Shown: positions 1 to 12,472, counted from the first letter of the stretch. The stretch: 64,000 bases of DNA from Dioszegia crocea (GCA_001600615.1 BCKK01000001.1:301641-365640); one strand, 5' to 3'. Translations and numbers: made by a program. Notes: generated by a model not told the origin, from the letters alone.

Positions 1-2226
1 TGCGGGTAAACGAGAGGCAGATGGGGTAGGAGGAAGACGACCGGAATGATGTCGCAATCGAGGGATAGAACGCTCGGTGGGACTCTCGCTTCGGGCCGGC
101 TCGGAAAAGTCTAGCGCTGCGAGTAGAGCTGAAGCTTGGGCCGCATCTTCCGGTGCGAGAGTGAATGACTCGACTCGCGCGCGGCGGAAGTTGGACTCGT
201 CTACTCTTGCCCGGGACTGGGTGTCGGGGGAAGTATCACCTATCCTAGCTGAAGACATAGTTGGGGGACTCGTAGCGGATGATTGACCATCCGAGACTAC
301 AGATCCTGATGGTCCTTGTCGATGTGTTCTCGAGCTAGATCCACTCCTTGCGGCCTGAAATCAGTACGGCCCAAACCTAGACTTACATGAACCATGCTCA
401 ATGCTCGAACTTGCAGATTCTGCTCCCCACTCAATGTCGCAATCTCATACACCCCAACCGCCACATTCGGCTCCAGCCTCTCGTGCAAAGCATGTACGAC
501 CAGTTTCGCCAATCGATCCACCTTGTACTGCTTCGCCAGGAAGAGCAGTGCCGAAAGGACCGGAGCCCGATTTTGGAGTGGGGTCGATAAGGAGAGTGTG
601 TAGAAGTACTGGACGAGGGCGACGCAAACGGGGAAAGGCTCCGGGATAGTCAAACTCGTAGGGGAAAGCTCGGCGATATTGAATGAACCATGTAGAGTAT
701 CGTTAATGTCGATATCTGGAGATTCCGCCATGATCCCCCGAGAGACTGAGGATAGTCTCCGTTCCTCATCCGCAAACCAACCCCACCGCTCGACAAGTAG
801 CCGCCGCGAACACTTGATTTTCCGCCCGTCATCACAGATGACATCAAAGTCAGAGGCTAGCTTTTCGTCTAGCATGGACAGACCCATTTCTTGGATCTTG
901 GCAGGAATGTCGAGTCGGGGAGGTTGATAGACGCCGTAAGTCTCCAACGAGATGACGGCGATGTGCTCGAGATTGACGGCGCGCCGACCGTAATCTGCCG
1001 CCAGGTCGTTGTTGACATTACCGAAGGCGATGAGCTTGGCTCCCTCTTGCCAGACCACAGCGGTGTTCCAGCTCCCAGTCGCCAGTGCTAGGGGTTCGAT
1101 ATGACGCCAGGCCATGGTGGTGGTGTCGAGGATCCAGACGGAGAATGCCGCCGAGGCAGACGCGAGGTAGAGACCGCTGAGGACGAGGTGGTTTCCGACT
1201 ACCCCACCAGTGGGAAAACGTAGACCTGGCGGTTGAGCCGACCCGCGCATGGATCTAGACTCATCGCGGATGGAAAAGGATGGGGGGGAGTTGTGTTTAG
1301 GGGAAGGGATGAGTTCGGTATCGAGGTCGGCCGGGGCGATGATATCGAGCTCCCGCCTGACTTTGGCAAAATCGTAATTGGAGTAGCACCATATTTCTAC
1401 CATCAGCTTTATCATTGTCACACTCACCTCCTCCTTCCCCTTCTTCGTCGATGATGTAGCTATGCGCTGAGCTCGCCTTGCCGTCCCCTTTCGGCGGATC
1501 AATCACTCTGACTTTGGACGAAATGGCGACCGAGCGGTATGCACCCTTGGAGTGAAGTCCCTGCATCTCTGGTTGGAGCGTCTTGGACGACCATACATGG
1601 CGCCGAAGATCGTAGATGTTGATCTCAAAGAGGAAACTAAAGTCAGCAGCGTCAAGATTTAAACTCACGAATTGTCCGAATGTTGTCCGCCGGTGACTAC
1701 CAGCTTGCCCCGACTGATTGCGCTCAGATGGGCGTACCTTGGCGAAGGCATCATGATTGGATTCTGAGCCAAGCCAGGGGAAGGCGAAGGTTGAGGTAGC
1801 CATCTCCGAGATCGACAGTCGAAAAACCAGATATCGCCATAGACGGACATGGGCTCGGTATCTGACATTCCACCAAAGCATACCAGCTTTTCTTCCCCTG
1901 ATATCAGCGACGTCCTCATCTCAGACTTACATGTATCCATCGAGTGGAAATATCTCGGGCCTGGCGCGTCTCCTCCATCTACTATCCGCCATGTCCGCGA
2001 ACCCACGTCCAACGCCCACATCTCACTCGTAAGTCGCCTGGTTTGTACATATTTGCCACCGAAGACGAAGACTGTAGGTGGGAGAGATGAGATGGGAGAG
2101 AGTGTGACTGAAGGCCCCTAGGTATCAGCTTTGGGTTGAGCTCGGACTCACAGTCAGAGGAGGAGGAACATCGCCCTTTGTAATCTCCGTCCAGCTCATG
2201 AGATGGGCGAGCGAAGTGTCGGACAT
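1..2226 (-). CDS. Kelch-repeat / BTB protein, Ral2-like (3' end outside window)
   Basis: The ATG at 2226 opens a protein (MSDTSLAHLMSWTEITKGD...) with short introns near 2150-2120, 1935-1900, 1665-1630, 1450-1400 and 390-355. The N-terminal half has kelch-type blades (VFVFGGKYV, LVCFGGMSD..GDIWFFD, KLVVTGG, WILDTTTMAWRHIEP). The C-terminal half has a BTB/POZ-like domain (DFDVICDDGRKIKCSRRLLVERW ... VQYFYTLSLST ... LLFLAKQYKVDRLAKLV). Kelch plus BTB is the architecture of S. pombe Ral2, a Ras1 regulator; that role here is inference. After the BTB domain an intron with a clear donor and acceptor (about 388-355) keeps the frame open through a Ser/Arg-rich tail to base 1, so the gene runs off the window. 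Without splicing that intron the frame would stop at 297, but the splice signals and open tail favour continuation. Confidence 0.75.
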
Positions 2227-3407
2227 GGCTGGTGCGTTTCGGAGGCAACGGTGGCGAAGAAGTGACGAGCGAGATGAGATCCAGCAATATAGAGGACACA
2301 ATATAGGCCGGTGTGGAAGGTGATAAAGGATCTAGACAGGGTCTAAGAGGGGGCTAGCTAAGAGTAGATGAAAATTGAGGTAAAGCTTGGCTGTATCTTA
2401 GCTGCAAATGATCAGCGGCCCCCTCAAAATTCAGAAACACTCACGCACAGGCACACACACACACACTTGCAGCGCCCCCCGGATGTATCGGCGTTACAGA
2501 GGTAAAGGAGGGGAGGCCAAAGCGCCGTCACGTCAAACTATGATTGAGATGGTGACATGTGGGTCAGATCCGAGGGAGAGATATGGGTGAGAGGACACAG
2601 AGAGGGGTCAACACACAGCCGCAGCATTGTGTATCAGTCAGAATGACTGCTGTTATCCTCTTTCAGTGGTGACTAGCTGGGCGACACCATCCATCGTTAG
2701 TCTCCAAGGTTACCGTGCCTGGCGGGCTCGGATTCCTGGCGGTCTTTGGCGGATCCGACCCGACGCGTTTCAGCTTTGCCACGCGGGAGAGGTCATTCAG
2801 TGGCGCCATCTGGAGAATTTCAGAGCTCTAGAGAGCAGAGCTCGGACTAGAGCATCTCGGTCCGGCCTGAAACACTTAAGACGATGGATTGAGTTACAAT
2901 CGAGCTCGGATAACAGCCTAGCTAGCAGAAAAGCTGCTCATTGCCAAGCCAAGCGAGATAAAGGGGCAGTGGGACATCGCGGTCCAGATCGTCCAGCAGC
3001 GCAACTGCATGAACCGGAAGAGGGTCAAAGATTATTATACGTGTAGAAGAATTGTCCGATTTTCGAGGATTTAGATTAGAAGCTAGAGAAGTGTTCAAAT
3101 GCCCGCAGACTCTATGCAGAGATACTTCCTCCAGTGGGATTCCTTCCCGGCCTCCTGACAAGCTAACTCCTCGGTCACGACAGAGACAGGGTGGTGTGGG
3201 TGGAGGACGTCATCAGACCAGGAGACTTCGGCAATGTGAATAGGCAGGATGGAAGAGGGGGGCAAGGAGGCGGGTGATGTAGGGCGGCTCGAATGTGACG
3301 GTAAGAGTCGTGGGTGGGGACATGTGATCTGGGCAGTACCATATGAAGAGGGAAAGTGGTGAAGAGGAGGGATTTGTGGCTTGCGAAGAGGGTGTGGCGC
3401 CAACAAG
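2227..3407. other. Intergenic region, no supported gene
   Basis: There is no convincing spliced or unspliced coding signal on either strand. It holds a short CA microsatellite near 2452-2466 and, from about 3060 on, the 3' flank of the duplicated secreted-protein unit, recognisable again near 4760-4890. Confidence 0.5.
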
Positions 3408-4183
3408 CTAAGCAGGTACCACAGTAAGCGTTACCGGGGTGTCCAGGGTAGCGCCGGCAGGTTGAAACGTGAGCTCGTTCGAGGGGTTCGAGGGGCTGGG
3501 GCTAAATCTGAATTCGACGAGATTGAATTGCCCGTTGCTCGCGGGAACACAAGTGAGCACGCCATTGGCTGCGGTGGAGCATATAAGGCTCACGTCCTGG
3601 GATGGTGGCTGATACAGAACGAAGGAGTTGACTGCGTTCTCCACAGACACTGGTTCGTCAGTGCGTGACATGGGACAGAAGAAGACAAACGCGACTCACA
3701 TCGCTGTCCACCGGTTGAAACTTGTTTGCTCAATGTGCAATCCAGGTTAAACATGAAGATGTCGCTGGTCACATCCCCAACGACGGTGAGTCGGCCACTA
3801 TTGGTCGGACTGGTGGTGAGGTAGGTGTTCGCCCCGATATTGGTCCGGATTCTGTAGGGCGTTCCAGCCACTGATGACCCGCACATGCTGGAGGTGTCAG
3901 CGATCTGCGCTGTATACACTTGTGGATAGGCCGAGTTGGGAGGCCAGGCGATCACTTACGTGGCAGGAGCAACCGACGCACGAGGGCGCATATCCCGAGG
4001 CATAGCGTCTCGAGCGATGACACCTGCGCGGGTGGCCTGACGCTTTCGATACACGTCCGACCTGACGCCTTCGACCGTAGCCAGACGTTTGGCTAGAGCA
4101 TTGGAGCGGATTCTATTTCTAGGAGTGACGGCGGCCAGAGCAGTGATGGCGAACAGGAAGAGTAAGCTAGGCTGTAGAAGCAT
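3408..4183 (-). CDS. Small secreted protein, paralog A
   Basis: Three exons. The product starts with a signal peptide (MLLQPSLLFLFAITALAAV), then a basic segment with Kex2-like sites (LAKR, YRKRQATRAGVIAR, PRDMRPRAS) that looks like a propeptide. The mature part starts near CGSSVAGTPYRI and has four cysteines (CGSS, NLDC, LICS, LTC) compatible with two disulfides. It ends TPVTLTVVPA-stop. The introns fall after ...VAPA (donor at the ACG codon near 3960) and after ...STGGQR. I recognise no family. The neighbour at 5189-5954 is a clear paralog with the same exon structure. The two share the signal/pro region best and diverge more in the mature domain, as in secreted proteins under diversifying pressure (inference). 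Confidence 0.8.
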
Positions 4184-5188
4184 CTTGGAAAGGCGAGGAT
4201 TGGGATATTGATGCAGGGGATGGTGGGTGGACGAAGTAGATTATATATGTAGGGATGTATCAAGACAAACATCTTGTCGGTTTGAAAAACAAGGAGTATG
4301 TACATCATCTCGGTCAGCAAGAGCAAATGAAATAGATTCTAATTTGAGACTGCTGTATCTTGCTCAATGCTCCATCCCGTGGGACACATGGTGTGGGGAG
4401 CGAGCAGGAGCCGACAAGCTACGACAAGGCGTGTTTTCATCTTGCAAAAATGTCCACAAGCGGAAATTCCTTGTCGTGCCTGATTTGCTGATGGCTTTGG
4501 GAGGCTCTTTGGGTGGCTTTGGGTAGTGCCCCTGACAGCTGTGAGTCTGCATCTCCGGTATTACGAGGGCCTAGGGGATGCAATTGACTACAGTTTTGGG
4601 AAGCTTTGAGCTTTGAAAGGTTGAGAGTGCCACTGCCGAGCCACCAGTCGCTCAGTGTTTTTGTATCGACTGACGGAAAGGAGTCATGTCTGTATTTATC
4701 CATGCGATGCTCTTTAAGTGGAGACAGACTACTGGTGCATAAGGTTATTGACCGGTACGTATGGAGGGTTGAATGCAAATCTGATCCTATACGCACGGAA
4801 TTAGGTAAAGATATTTCCTCCGGCCAGATCTCATCCTTCCGACAAGCGAGTTCCTTCGGCACCATAGAGACCTGGTAGAAAGGATGGAGGGAGTGGGCGG
4901 ACCAGTACACCTGGGTCGCCGGGAATCCAGCGTGCGAAACGAAATTTGGGCAAAATGGGAAAGGCGAATGAGAGGGCGAAGGGATGAGGGAGGTCCGAGA
5001 ACGAAGGTAAGAGCTTGGGCCGGGAGCTTGGGAGTCGGGATGGCTGTGCCAGGGAATGCAGGAGGGAGATACCGAGTGATGGTGGGGTGGATGAGCTGTG
5101 GGATTGGAAAGAGGGAGGACAGCGGTAAGCGAGAGAAGGGCGGGATTAGGACCTGGGAGGTTATGTATAGGGAGGGAATGCCAACAGC

Positions 5189-5954
5189 CTATGCGGGCAC
5201 CACAGTGAGCTGTACCGGAGGGTCGGTCTCGTCGCCGACAGGATAGAAAGTAATCTCGGTCGAAGCACTGAGTCTGAACTCGGCGAGATTGGCTTTCGTT
5301 GGTCTCTCGGTGACGCAAGTGAGGTCGCCGCTGACATCGGTGGAGCAGATGAGGCCCACGTTAATATCCTCTCCTGGGGCTCGATGTGCCACGTAGGTGT
5401 TGGTGACATCGTCCACGGACACTGTATCTTCAGCGGCCAGAAAGCAAAAAATGACACTCGACTTACATCTCTCTCCACCTGTGGACCCTTGTATACTTAT
5501 CGAGCAATCCGGGTTGAAGATGAAGATATCGCTATTCGCATCTCCATATGCGTACAGCAATTGAAACCTGTTTGACCGGGTGAGGTAGCCGTAGATATCC
5601 TCGCCCTCACTGGCTATGATCCTGTAGGGCGTTCCAGCCACTGACGACCCGCATAAGCTAAGTATATCAACAAACTATTCTCCGTGAGATGACCTGGTCC
5701 GAAGGCTAGACGATGACTCACATAGCAGGCGCGATCGACGCGCGAGGGCGCATATCCCGAGGCATAGCCCTTCGAGCGATCACACCAGCGCGAGTGGCCT
5801 GACGTTTTCGATAAACATCCGCCTTCACGCCATTGCCTGTAGATCGAGTCGCGTGACGCTTCGCTAGAGGCTTCGAGCGGAGGGTATTTCTACCACTGAT
5901 GGCGGCAACGGCGCCAATGAGGAAGAGGAAAATGAGTGTGGGTTTGGGTAGCAT
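5189..5954 (-). CDS. Small secreted protein, paralog B
   Basis: Tandem paralog of the gene at 3408-4183. It has a signal peptide (MLPKPTLIFLFLIGAVAAI), the same pro-like basic segment (VYRKRQATRAGVIARRAMPR), then LCGSSVAGTPYRI after the first intron. The second intron follows STGGER, and the product ends VQLTVVPA-stop. The four mature-domain cysteines match those of copy A (CGSS, PDC, LICS, LTC). It is probably exported through the secretory pathway and processed at dibasic sites. Function is unknown: I see no enzyme motif, CFEM pattern or repeats. Keeping both copies intact with the same intron phases suggests both are functional. Confidence 0.8.
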
Positions 5955-6523
5955 CTTGGTATGGCGAAAATTGATGTGAGAGTGATGAGGGGAGGAAATG
6001 GCAAAGGAAGATATCTTTTATGTTTGGGGTTAAACATCATGACGAAAAGCTGAGGCGATCGCTAACTTGCGCCCGATCGAGGATGGACGCCGAAAGGCGC
6101 CGAGGATTGGAAGTAAATTTTCAAGTAGTAAATGAAGAAAACATTACCGTCTGCACAAACCATCCCGTGGGACATATGGTGTGGGCGCACATGCCACGCG
6201 AGGGAGTGCCAAGGGCGTGTTTCAGATGTTAACATGTCCCAAAGTGGGAATTTGTCATGTTTCGGACTTTGCCGGATGGCTCTGGTTACAGGCTGTCGCT
6301 TCTGCGTCGAGTTACAACTTCTCATAAACGTGCTGTGCAACCAGCCCCGCGAAGCTCTCAGCCGAGCTGTCAAACGAGCGAGTTCTTCTGTCTGCGCTCG
6401 GAAAGAAGCTGCATCCTAACCGGCTCTCGTTGGGCACGGCGTACTGAATGTCTCACGGGACGTCGTCCTTTGACAACTTTGCCTCGGCCAGTTTGGGCTT
6501 GCCTAGTCCATACGCGCGTATAG

Positions 6524-6558
6524 CTCAAAGCCGAATAGCTCAAAGCTTCGGCTTTGAG
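6524..6558. repeat. 12-bp inverted repeat upstream of interrupted gene
   Basis: CTCAAAGCCGAA at 6524-6535 is mirrored by TTCGGCTTTGAG at 6547-6558. An alternative hairpin inside it has an 8-bp stem (CTCAAAGC/GCTTTGAG) closed by a TTCG loop. It lies about 240 bases before the ATG at 6796. It could be a transcription-factor site or an RNA hairpin; nothing shows which. Confidence 0.6.
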
Positions 6559-6795
6559 TCCCCTTCATCACTTCCCCCTGGTGGCGCCTTGGTGCCCCCC
6601 TCGAGAACACATAGACTGCCCAAGAACCCTTCCTTGTCCCTGCTTTCATACTTGCACCTAGTGGATATCGATATCAAGCCTCCCCAGTACCACCCTACTA
6701 CCTCTACACTCGTCGTAAGTACTGATCTTACAGCACTCGTCAGATAGGACACTAGCTAACACGACCAGCTGAACTCCGTGCCAAGCTCTCGCACC

Positions 6796-8125
6796 ATGTC
6801 GCTGCTTCACCATCGAAGCTACCTGCAGTCCCTCGCAGCCGCTACCACCCCTGCTCAGACCCAGTCATACACCAAGGACATGCTCACGCAACTGTGGCCT
6901 GATCAGGGTCACCCTTCCTCATTCCCTTCCAAGTCCCTACTCCAAGATGTGAAGTACCATCCCATGCGGACTGCCACTCACTCCCCTCTTGACCTCGCGG
7001 ATCTTGTCAGCTCTCCTGTCGACACTCGCAAGCTACTCCAAGACATTCCGAAAGCGAGACCCTTGTCGACCCACTGCTGTCAATCCACATTCGATCCCTC
7101 CTCCCAAGACTCCGATCTCAATGCGATCACCTCCCCCCGCACCACTTCGTCTCCCAAGATGGCCGAACTGGAGAAGAGAGGCTACTTCCGATACAAGCTC
7201 AAGCCCCAAGTCTGTCCCTGTCCCATGCATGACGGGTCGCGCTCTGTGGAGGGGATCCTCCGCCTGGGTCCCGGCTCGGCCGTCCACCGCAGTGGCAGCC
7301 TTGACTGGCACTCAACCTGCGGCAGGTCCAACAGGCGACACGCCTCGACAGGAATCGACACTTTCGGCTCCCAGAACCCGACCGAGCGGACCCAGAAGTC
7401 TTTACCTGGTCCTCACCGCAAAGGTCACTACTCATTTCCCCGTGGCATTGATGGCGAGACCAAGTGTGCTATGACGGGCGAGCAAGTCTTGAAGGCGGCT
7501 CCAGTCAGTGAGTCCGACCTGCCGGAGTCATGTGGCGATCACGGCTTCCGCCTGCCCCTGGAAGGCTCCACCTTCATCGTCTCACACAAGGGCGAGATCT
7601 TCAAGGACATTCCCCAAGTCATCGATGCCCTGCTGGCGAAGAAGGCGGAGTCGGGCATTTTCCGCGCAGCTCACGCGGAAGCTTTCAGCTCATGGGGTCT
7701 GGACGCGGTGGACCCCCATCGGGAGCTTTGGTCTTGCGTTTGCCGTGGAATCAGAATGGCCTGACGCTCACTCTGCCGGAGAATATGGCGACGGACCAGC
7801 CCACCGACTACCACAGAGTCATCGAGGCGTGGGAGAATGGGCATCCGAATCGCTGTCCGGAGGAAGTCGCCCGATTGATCAAGGGCATTTACGAGCGTTT
7901 GCCCTCTGATTCCATGATTAAGATGGCAGAGAGCGAAGGAAAGTCCAATACGGTGCCCAGCATCGCCGCCTCCTTCCACCCCTATGTCGAAGGGAGGTAC
8001 ACGGCTACTTCACCGTGTGTCAGCGGCATGATTGGCCGCCCGACCCAGGCCAGTTGCTGTTGAAGGGGAGGTTGGCGCACTTGCCGTCAGGCGGGTTCAA
8101 TGACAGGCGGTTCGAGATAGGTTAG
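6796..8125 (+). pseudogene. Uncharacterised gene broken by two single-base frameshifts
   Basis: The ATG at 6796 (context CACCATGT) starts an open frame (MSLLHHRSYLQSLAAATTPA...), with a probable 5'-UTR intron at about 6716-6768. The frame is convincing up to about 7710 (EIFKDIPQVIDALLAKKAES ... GLDAVDP), then stops at 7761. Coding-like sequence continues in another frame (GLTLTLPENMATDQPTDYH ... EEVARLIKGIYERLPSD) and then, from about 7995, in the third frame (VHGYFTVCQRHDWPPDPGQ ... FNDRRFEIG) to TAG at 8123-8125. Both shifts sit at short homopolymers (C run near 7711-7716, G run near 7992-7995), each as if one base were missing. It is either a recently decayed gene or two assembly errors. 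I recognise no domain. Confidence 0.55.
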
Positions 8126-8304
8126 GTATTAGTACAGGTAGTGCGAGAGCGATGTATCAATGCGCTTGTGGACAAGTGTGGCCACTTGTCAGTAGATCGC
8201 AGCCGCAACTTGACCTGCCGGTGTCACTTGGGTAGTATGGTGACATTATACAACATATCATGCCGAGATGGCCGATGAGATAGAGGGTGGATACTGATTG
8301 GTGT

Positions 8305-11300
8305 CTATGCGCGGACTCGTTTGTAAAACCTGGATCGAAGTCAGCACGGCCCCTGTTTGAGAGCATGAGACGTACAAAATATAGGCGGGTTTAGTCTGAG
8401 ATATTAGCACGTGTTCGCGATAAGTCATCAGAACCCAAGACTCACGACGACATCTTTATCCTGCGCTGGGGTGATCTTACTATCATCGCAGTAATACCAC
8501 CCCTTTGCACTCTTAACATACGCCGTATCTACCCATCAGCACCATTCCCCATATCTCCCAACACAAAAACTCACAATGCCCACTCGACAAAGTCCCCATA
8601 TGATTACTGACGCTATACAAATCATACCTAAATGGTCCCACTTGCGTTCGAGGATCATCCAAATCTTCCCTTCCCGTCGATCTTCGGACAGGCACGTATC
8701 TCGACAGATCAAGCGATTTGACAGGGAATATAACGGGCGTTTCCGATTTATCCCAAAAGACTCCATTCTTAGTCGAGAATCGTTTAAGCTGGATAAGGAG
8801 GACGGGCGGGAGTCGGGAGATCGTCAAGGTTTTACTGGCCGTTCTTGAGACTTTACATCGGGGGCAGTGCCTACTTGTCAGCAAAAAGTCTAGATGAGAA
8901 CCTCACCAAGCATCTTCCTTCTCCATAATTTCCGCCTTGACGAATTCATCAATCAACTCTTGGAGCACCATTGCTTTTTTACCCGCAGGTACCGGTAAAC
9001 TCATATACATGAATGTATCATATGTTGTCGATGTCTTAAGATTAGCCAAGATCTTCGAAAAAACTTACCTTGTGACACGTGAGACATTCCAGACGATTCC
9101 TATATTGACCCTGGAACAAATCGACAATGAAACTATCGTTCCGCTGTCGATAAATCTCCCATTCCTGCTCCGAGGCGATCTCTGGCGGCAGACTTTCCAG
9201 ACGAGCCTCACGGTCAGGCGTCATCTCCACTGGAGCGGGTTTGACCTTGATCCGATTAAGATCTTCGTGTAGTCCATCTAGAACGAAAGAAAGGAACTCT
9301 TGCGAGTCATGTTGGTCTGTACCCGAGAATTGTTCGGCAAAGGTGATGATGTTGCGCTTGGTATCAGCTTTGATCTGGCGATAGACGTACTCTAAACGTG
9401 ACTGGCGATAGGAAGGTATACTCCTCTGCCCATAGCGCTTTGAGCAACTCGGCAAAAGCGCTAGCCAGATTTCCCTTCGTACCCAGAGGGTTTGAGAAGT
9501 TGATTGCCTTCTTAAAGCTCCCATCTATCGTTAGCCGCTATCGATAATTCTGCTCACCTAGGAAATACGACGTAAAGGGATAGGTCGAGCTAAGACATTG
9601 TAATGTGGAGTTCATGTAACAAGTACTGTCAATCAGCCTAGCTCGACTCTGACACTCACTTTCCGATATTCTTCAAACCCGTCATTCCCAAAGCTATATC
9701 ATTCCAATATCTCACTTCTCCCTCTTCTCTAGCCATCAGATCCAACGCGCGAATACTTTGACTCCGGACCACACCATGCCGTTCGAGCCCATGACTCTGA
9801 ATAGGTGGAGGCTTGGATATTGACCCAAGAGCATGTGGGGCTGGATAATCGATACCGTTATGCCGCGAAGAGGTGGCGTGCGGGGCGGTATAGCCCGAAT
9901 AGGGCTGAGTGGAATGTTCAATGTAGTCTGATCGCCGCCTGGCTCCGGGTCCAGGATGTGTTTGAGGTGGAGGTGCGATTGAGGGAATGGGGTAGGAGAG
10001 GGAGTTTGACGCGCCATGCCGGGATGACGAGCTTGTGGGTGGTGGTGAGGGGAGGTAAGATCGAGAGGGTTGTCCATAATTGTAATCTGATGAATACTGA
10101 TGTCAGCTTGGGATAAAAGTCAGACTTACGCTCTCCTTATATGACGACGGTTGATACACCCCAGCATTCCGATTAGCCTTCTTGACTGCATCATCACGCC
10201 GTGGTCTGTATTCAGCTTTCCCCAAACATGTAGACTTACGCTCCATTAGGCACAACAGCACCCCCATCTACGACTGGCGTATATGCCGCCTGACGCCTAC
10301 GGACATACTCGCTCCAGTGCTCTTGACCACCTACTAGCAACACCGGCATCCGCTGTAATTTCTTCCCAAATTCATTCCCATAGATGATATCCCACAATTT
10401 CGATAATGGCTGAGCATCTTTCGGCCAGGTTGTGGATGTCGCATCGTAGACGACGACCAAATCTGCCTTGTGGCGATTCTCAAAGTATCGTCTTTGTTGA
10501 TCTGGTAACAAAGAGAGGGAATCTTCAAGTTTGACAGAGTTCATACTACCATCAGCTAACGCACATGTGATAGACTCACTCATTCCTCATCAATACGGTC
10601 GGATCTATCCAAACCACATTGGTGATGTATCCCTTGGATTCATACTCCTTCCCTACGTATCCCTTCTTATGATCCTCTTCGGGTCTAATGTCTAGTACGA
10701 GCATATCGACTGAGGGGTTTATAATGTATGACCGAAGTACCTCTGGGAGGATGGAGTTCGAGAGGGGAAATTTGGGCTTGGGGGGAAGAGGGGGTCGATC
10801 GGACGAGCCGCTGGGTTGCGGAGATGGACCATTGCTGTGTCCGTTGGCGTGACTATGTCCATTGGCCACAGGGGGTGGACCGGGCCGGAGAGAGGGTGGA
10901 GGATCATGTTTGAGCGCAGCGACATTAGGTGACGACGCCGCGCGATCAATATTGACATCAGCCGCAGGTGGCGATGAACCAAGCTTATCGGGTCGTGAAG
11001 GCGGTGGCGGCAATCCCGAGCGAGGAGCCGTAGTCGGTACAGACGGAAGATTGAAAGAGGGAACATCTGGGAATTTCACCTCTCCATCCTCCGCCTCCGC
11101 CTCATTCTCACTCTCCTCCGTTATTTCATATGGCCCCACCAAGCCATTCGCCTGAGGCTGGAAATCATCCGTCTCGAATTGTTTTCCAAATTCGGAGAGG
11201 GACGGGAAAGCCTTTTCGAAATCGTCCTCGTCCCCAGCTGCAGCTGCGGCTGGTGCTTCTGGCGGTGGATGATGAGGACTATGATGGATGGTGAGAGCAT

Positions 11301-12411
11301 CAGGTTTGGGGGCGGGGACAGGAGGAAGTTTGGCGGATGTAGGTATTGAAGGTGTGAGGGAGGTAGGAGGGGATTGGAGGTGGACAGGTGATTTGGGCTC
11401 GGAGGTCGATGGGGATAATGGCGGAGGGATAGCTTTTGAATTCGATCTAGACCGTCCGGGCGCTACCCCAGATCCTGAGCCTGTACCCGATGTCGATGAA
11501 CTCGCCGTAGCAGTGGCAGGCGAAGGTAGACCGTCTGTAAGCTTTGGTAAACTGTGCGGAGGAAGTTTGGGGCCCGTAGGACCTCTCGGTCGTTGTTTAT
11601 CGCTCGAACTAGCACTGGCATTTGAAGCTGCGCGATGACGACTGGTGGATATTACCGATGGTGTTGATTTATCGCCTGGACGTTTTGATGGACCGACATC
11701 GAGACCTTTACCCGATAATGCCTTCATCCGGTCGGCTATACTTCCCATGGAAGAAACTTCGGGACCTCCAGTTGAAGGAGCGCGAGATGGGGTCGGGCGA
11801 CTTGGGCAATCAGCTTATCAACAATGTTCAACTCGGCTAGGGGGACGTACGGTTCTTTCTCATCTCTTAGTCTCAACGCCTCCTTGAGTTCCTTAGCTTT
11901 AGAATAATATGCCTCATATGTCTATTCATCAGCACCCACACCAGCTAAGCTTAGACCCAGAACTCACCTCAGCAAAATCCTTAACCCGCTGTGTCCAATG
12001 CGCATCACCCTTCCGCACCTCCTTAAACTCCGGATGCATCTTAACGTTCGCATACGCCGTACAGCAGCGCGAGTAGGCCACAAATACCTCCTCTCGTTTC
12101 CCCTTACGCTCAGCGAGCACCGCTAGATCCGCCTCGTGTCGGGCCCGGTCGAACCATTCGCGAGGCGTCCGGTCAGTCATTGACTCGGGAAAAGTCGCTT
12201 GGGCCATCAGGGCCGCGAGCGGTAAAGAGGACAGCGGAGGTTGAGGGAGAGCGCGGGACATCCTGACTCGCTGCCCTAGGCGTGAGATTCGTAGATAGGA
12301 TGTGGGATAGATGGTAGAACTGCGCATATGGTCACCTTCACCCTCGGTAAGGGTCTCATCGTCACCCGGCGATGCCCGGTTGTTAACGGTTGTTGTTGCC
12401 GCCGAAGCCAT
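8305..12411 (-). CDS. DOA4: Ubiquitin carboxyl-terminal hydrolase, Doa4/Ubp4/USP8 type
   Basis: Domains in order: an N-terminal helical USP8-dimerisation/MIT-like region (PREWFDRARHEADLAVLAER ... TYEAYYSKAKELKEALRLRD); a long Pro/Ser-rich linker; a rhodanese-like domain (VDMLVLDIRPEEDHKKGY ... VVYDATSTTWP ... MPVLLVGGQEHW); and a USP catalytic domain. The Cys box reads GLKNIGNTCYMNSTLQCL (about 9700-9610), QQHDSQEF-like is GTDQHDSQEFLSFVLDGL, the zinc knuckle is LECLTCHK/CPRCK, and the His box is lost in short exons near 8590-8500 (GHY/YTAYVKSAKGWYYCDDS). Splicing the last intron gives AYILFYKRVRA-stop (8305-8307), the standard USP ending. The family removes ubiquitin from endosomal cargo at ESCRT-III. 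An in-frame second ATG at 12261 could be the true start. The ATG at 12411 is only 61 bases from the divergent VanZ gene. Confidence 0.88.
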
Positions 12412-12472
12412 TTATGCCTGGGGTACAAAGGGTCTGACAATCAGTCAACTGTACTATTATTATCTATTAGTC
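12412..12472. promoter_or_regulatory. 61-base divergent intergenic spacer
   Basis: Only 61 bases separate the most upstream ATG of the deubiquitinase gene (minus) from the ATG chosen for the VanZ-like gene (plus). Any shared promoter must overlap transcribed sequence of one or both genes. If the deubiquitinase starts at 12261 the spacer grows to 211 bases. Confidence 0.45.

Larger units (their letters stand above)
3060..6290. repeat. Tandem segmental duplication carrying two secreted-protein genes
   Basis: Two diverged copies lie head to tail with a period of about 1.7-1.8 kb. The start codons (4183 and 5954) are 1771 bases apart. Upstream, a shared block reads CCCGTGGGACAcATGGTGTG near 4377 and recurs with one mismatch near 6166, followed by further similar blocks (GGCGTGTTTTCA, then TGTCC..AAG.GG.AATT). 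Downstream, the sequence near 3118-3190 resembles that near 4812-4880 (ATA.TTCCTCC ... CCTTCC ... GACAAGC). Both introns and both splice phases are preserved, so this was a DNA-level duplication including promoter and 3' flank, not retroposition. Confidence 0.75.

Noticed and set aside
4437..5318. 293-codon minus-strand open frame between the two secreted-protein genes
   Set aside because: It overlaps the 3' end of paralog B in a different frame, has poor composition, contains the duplicated non-coding flank and matches no family.
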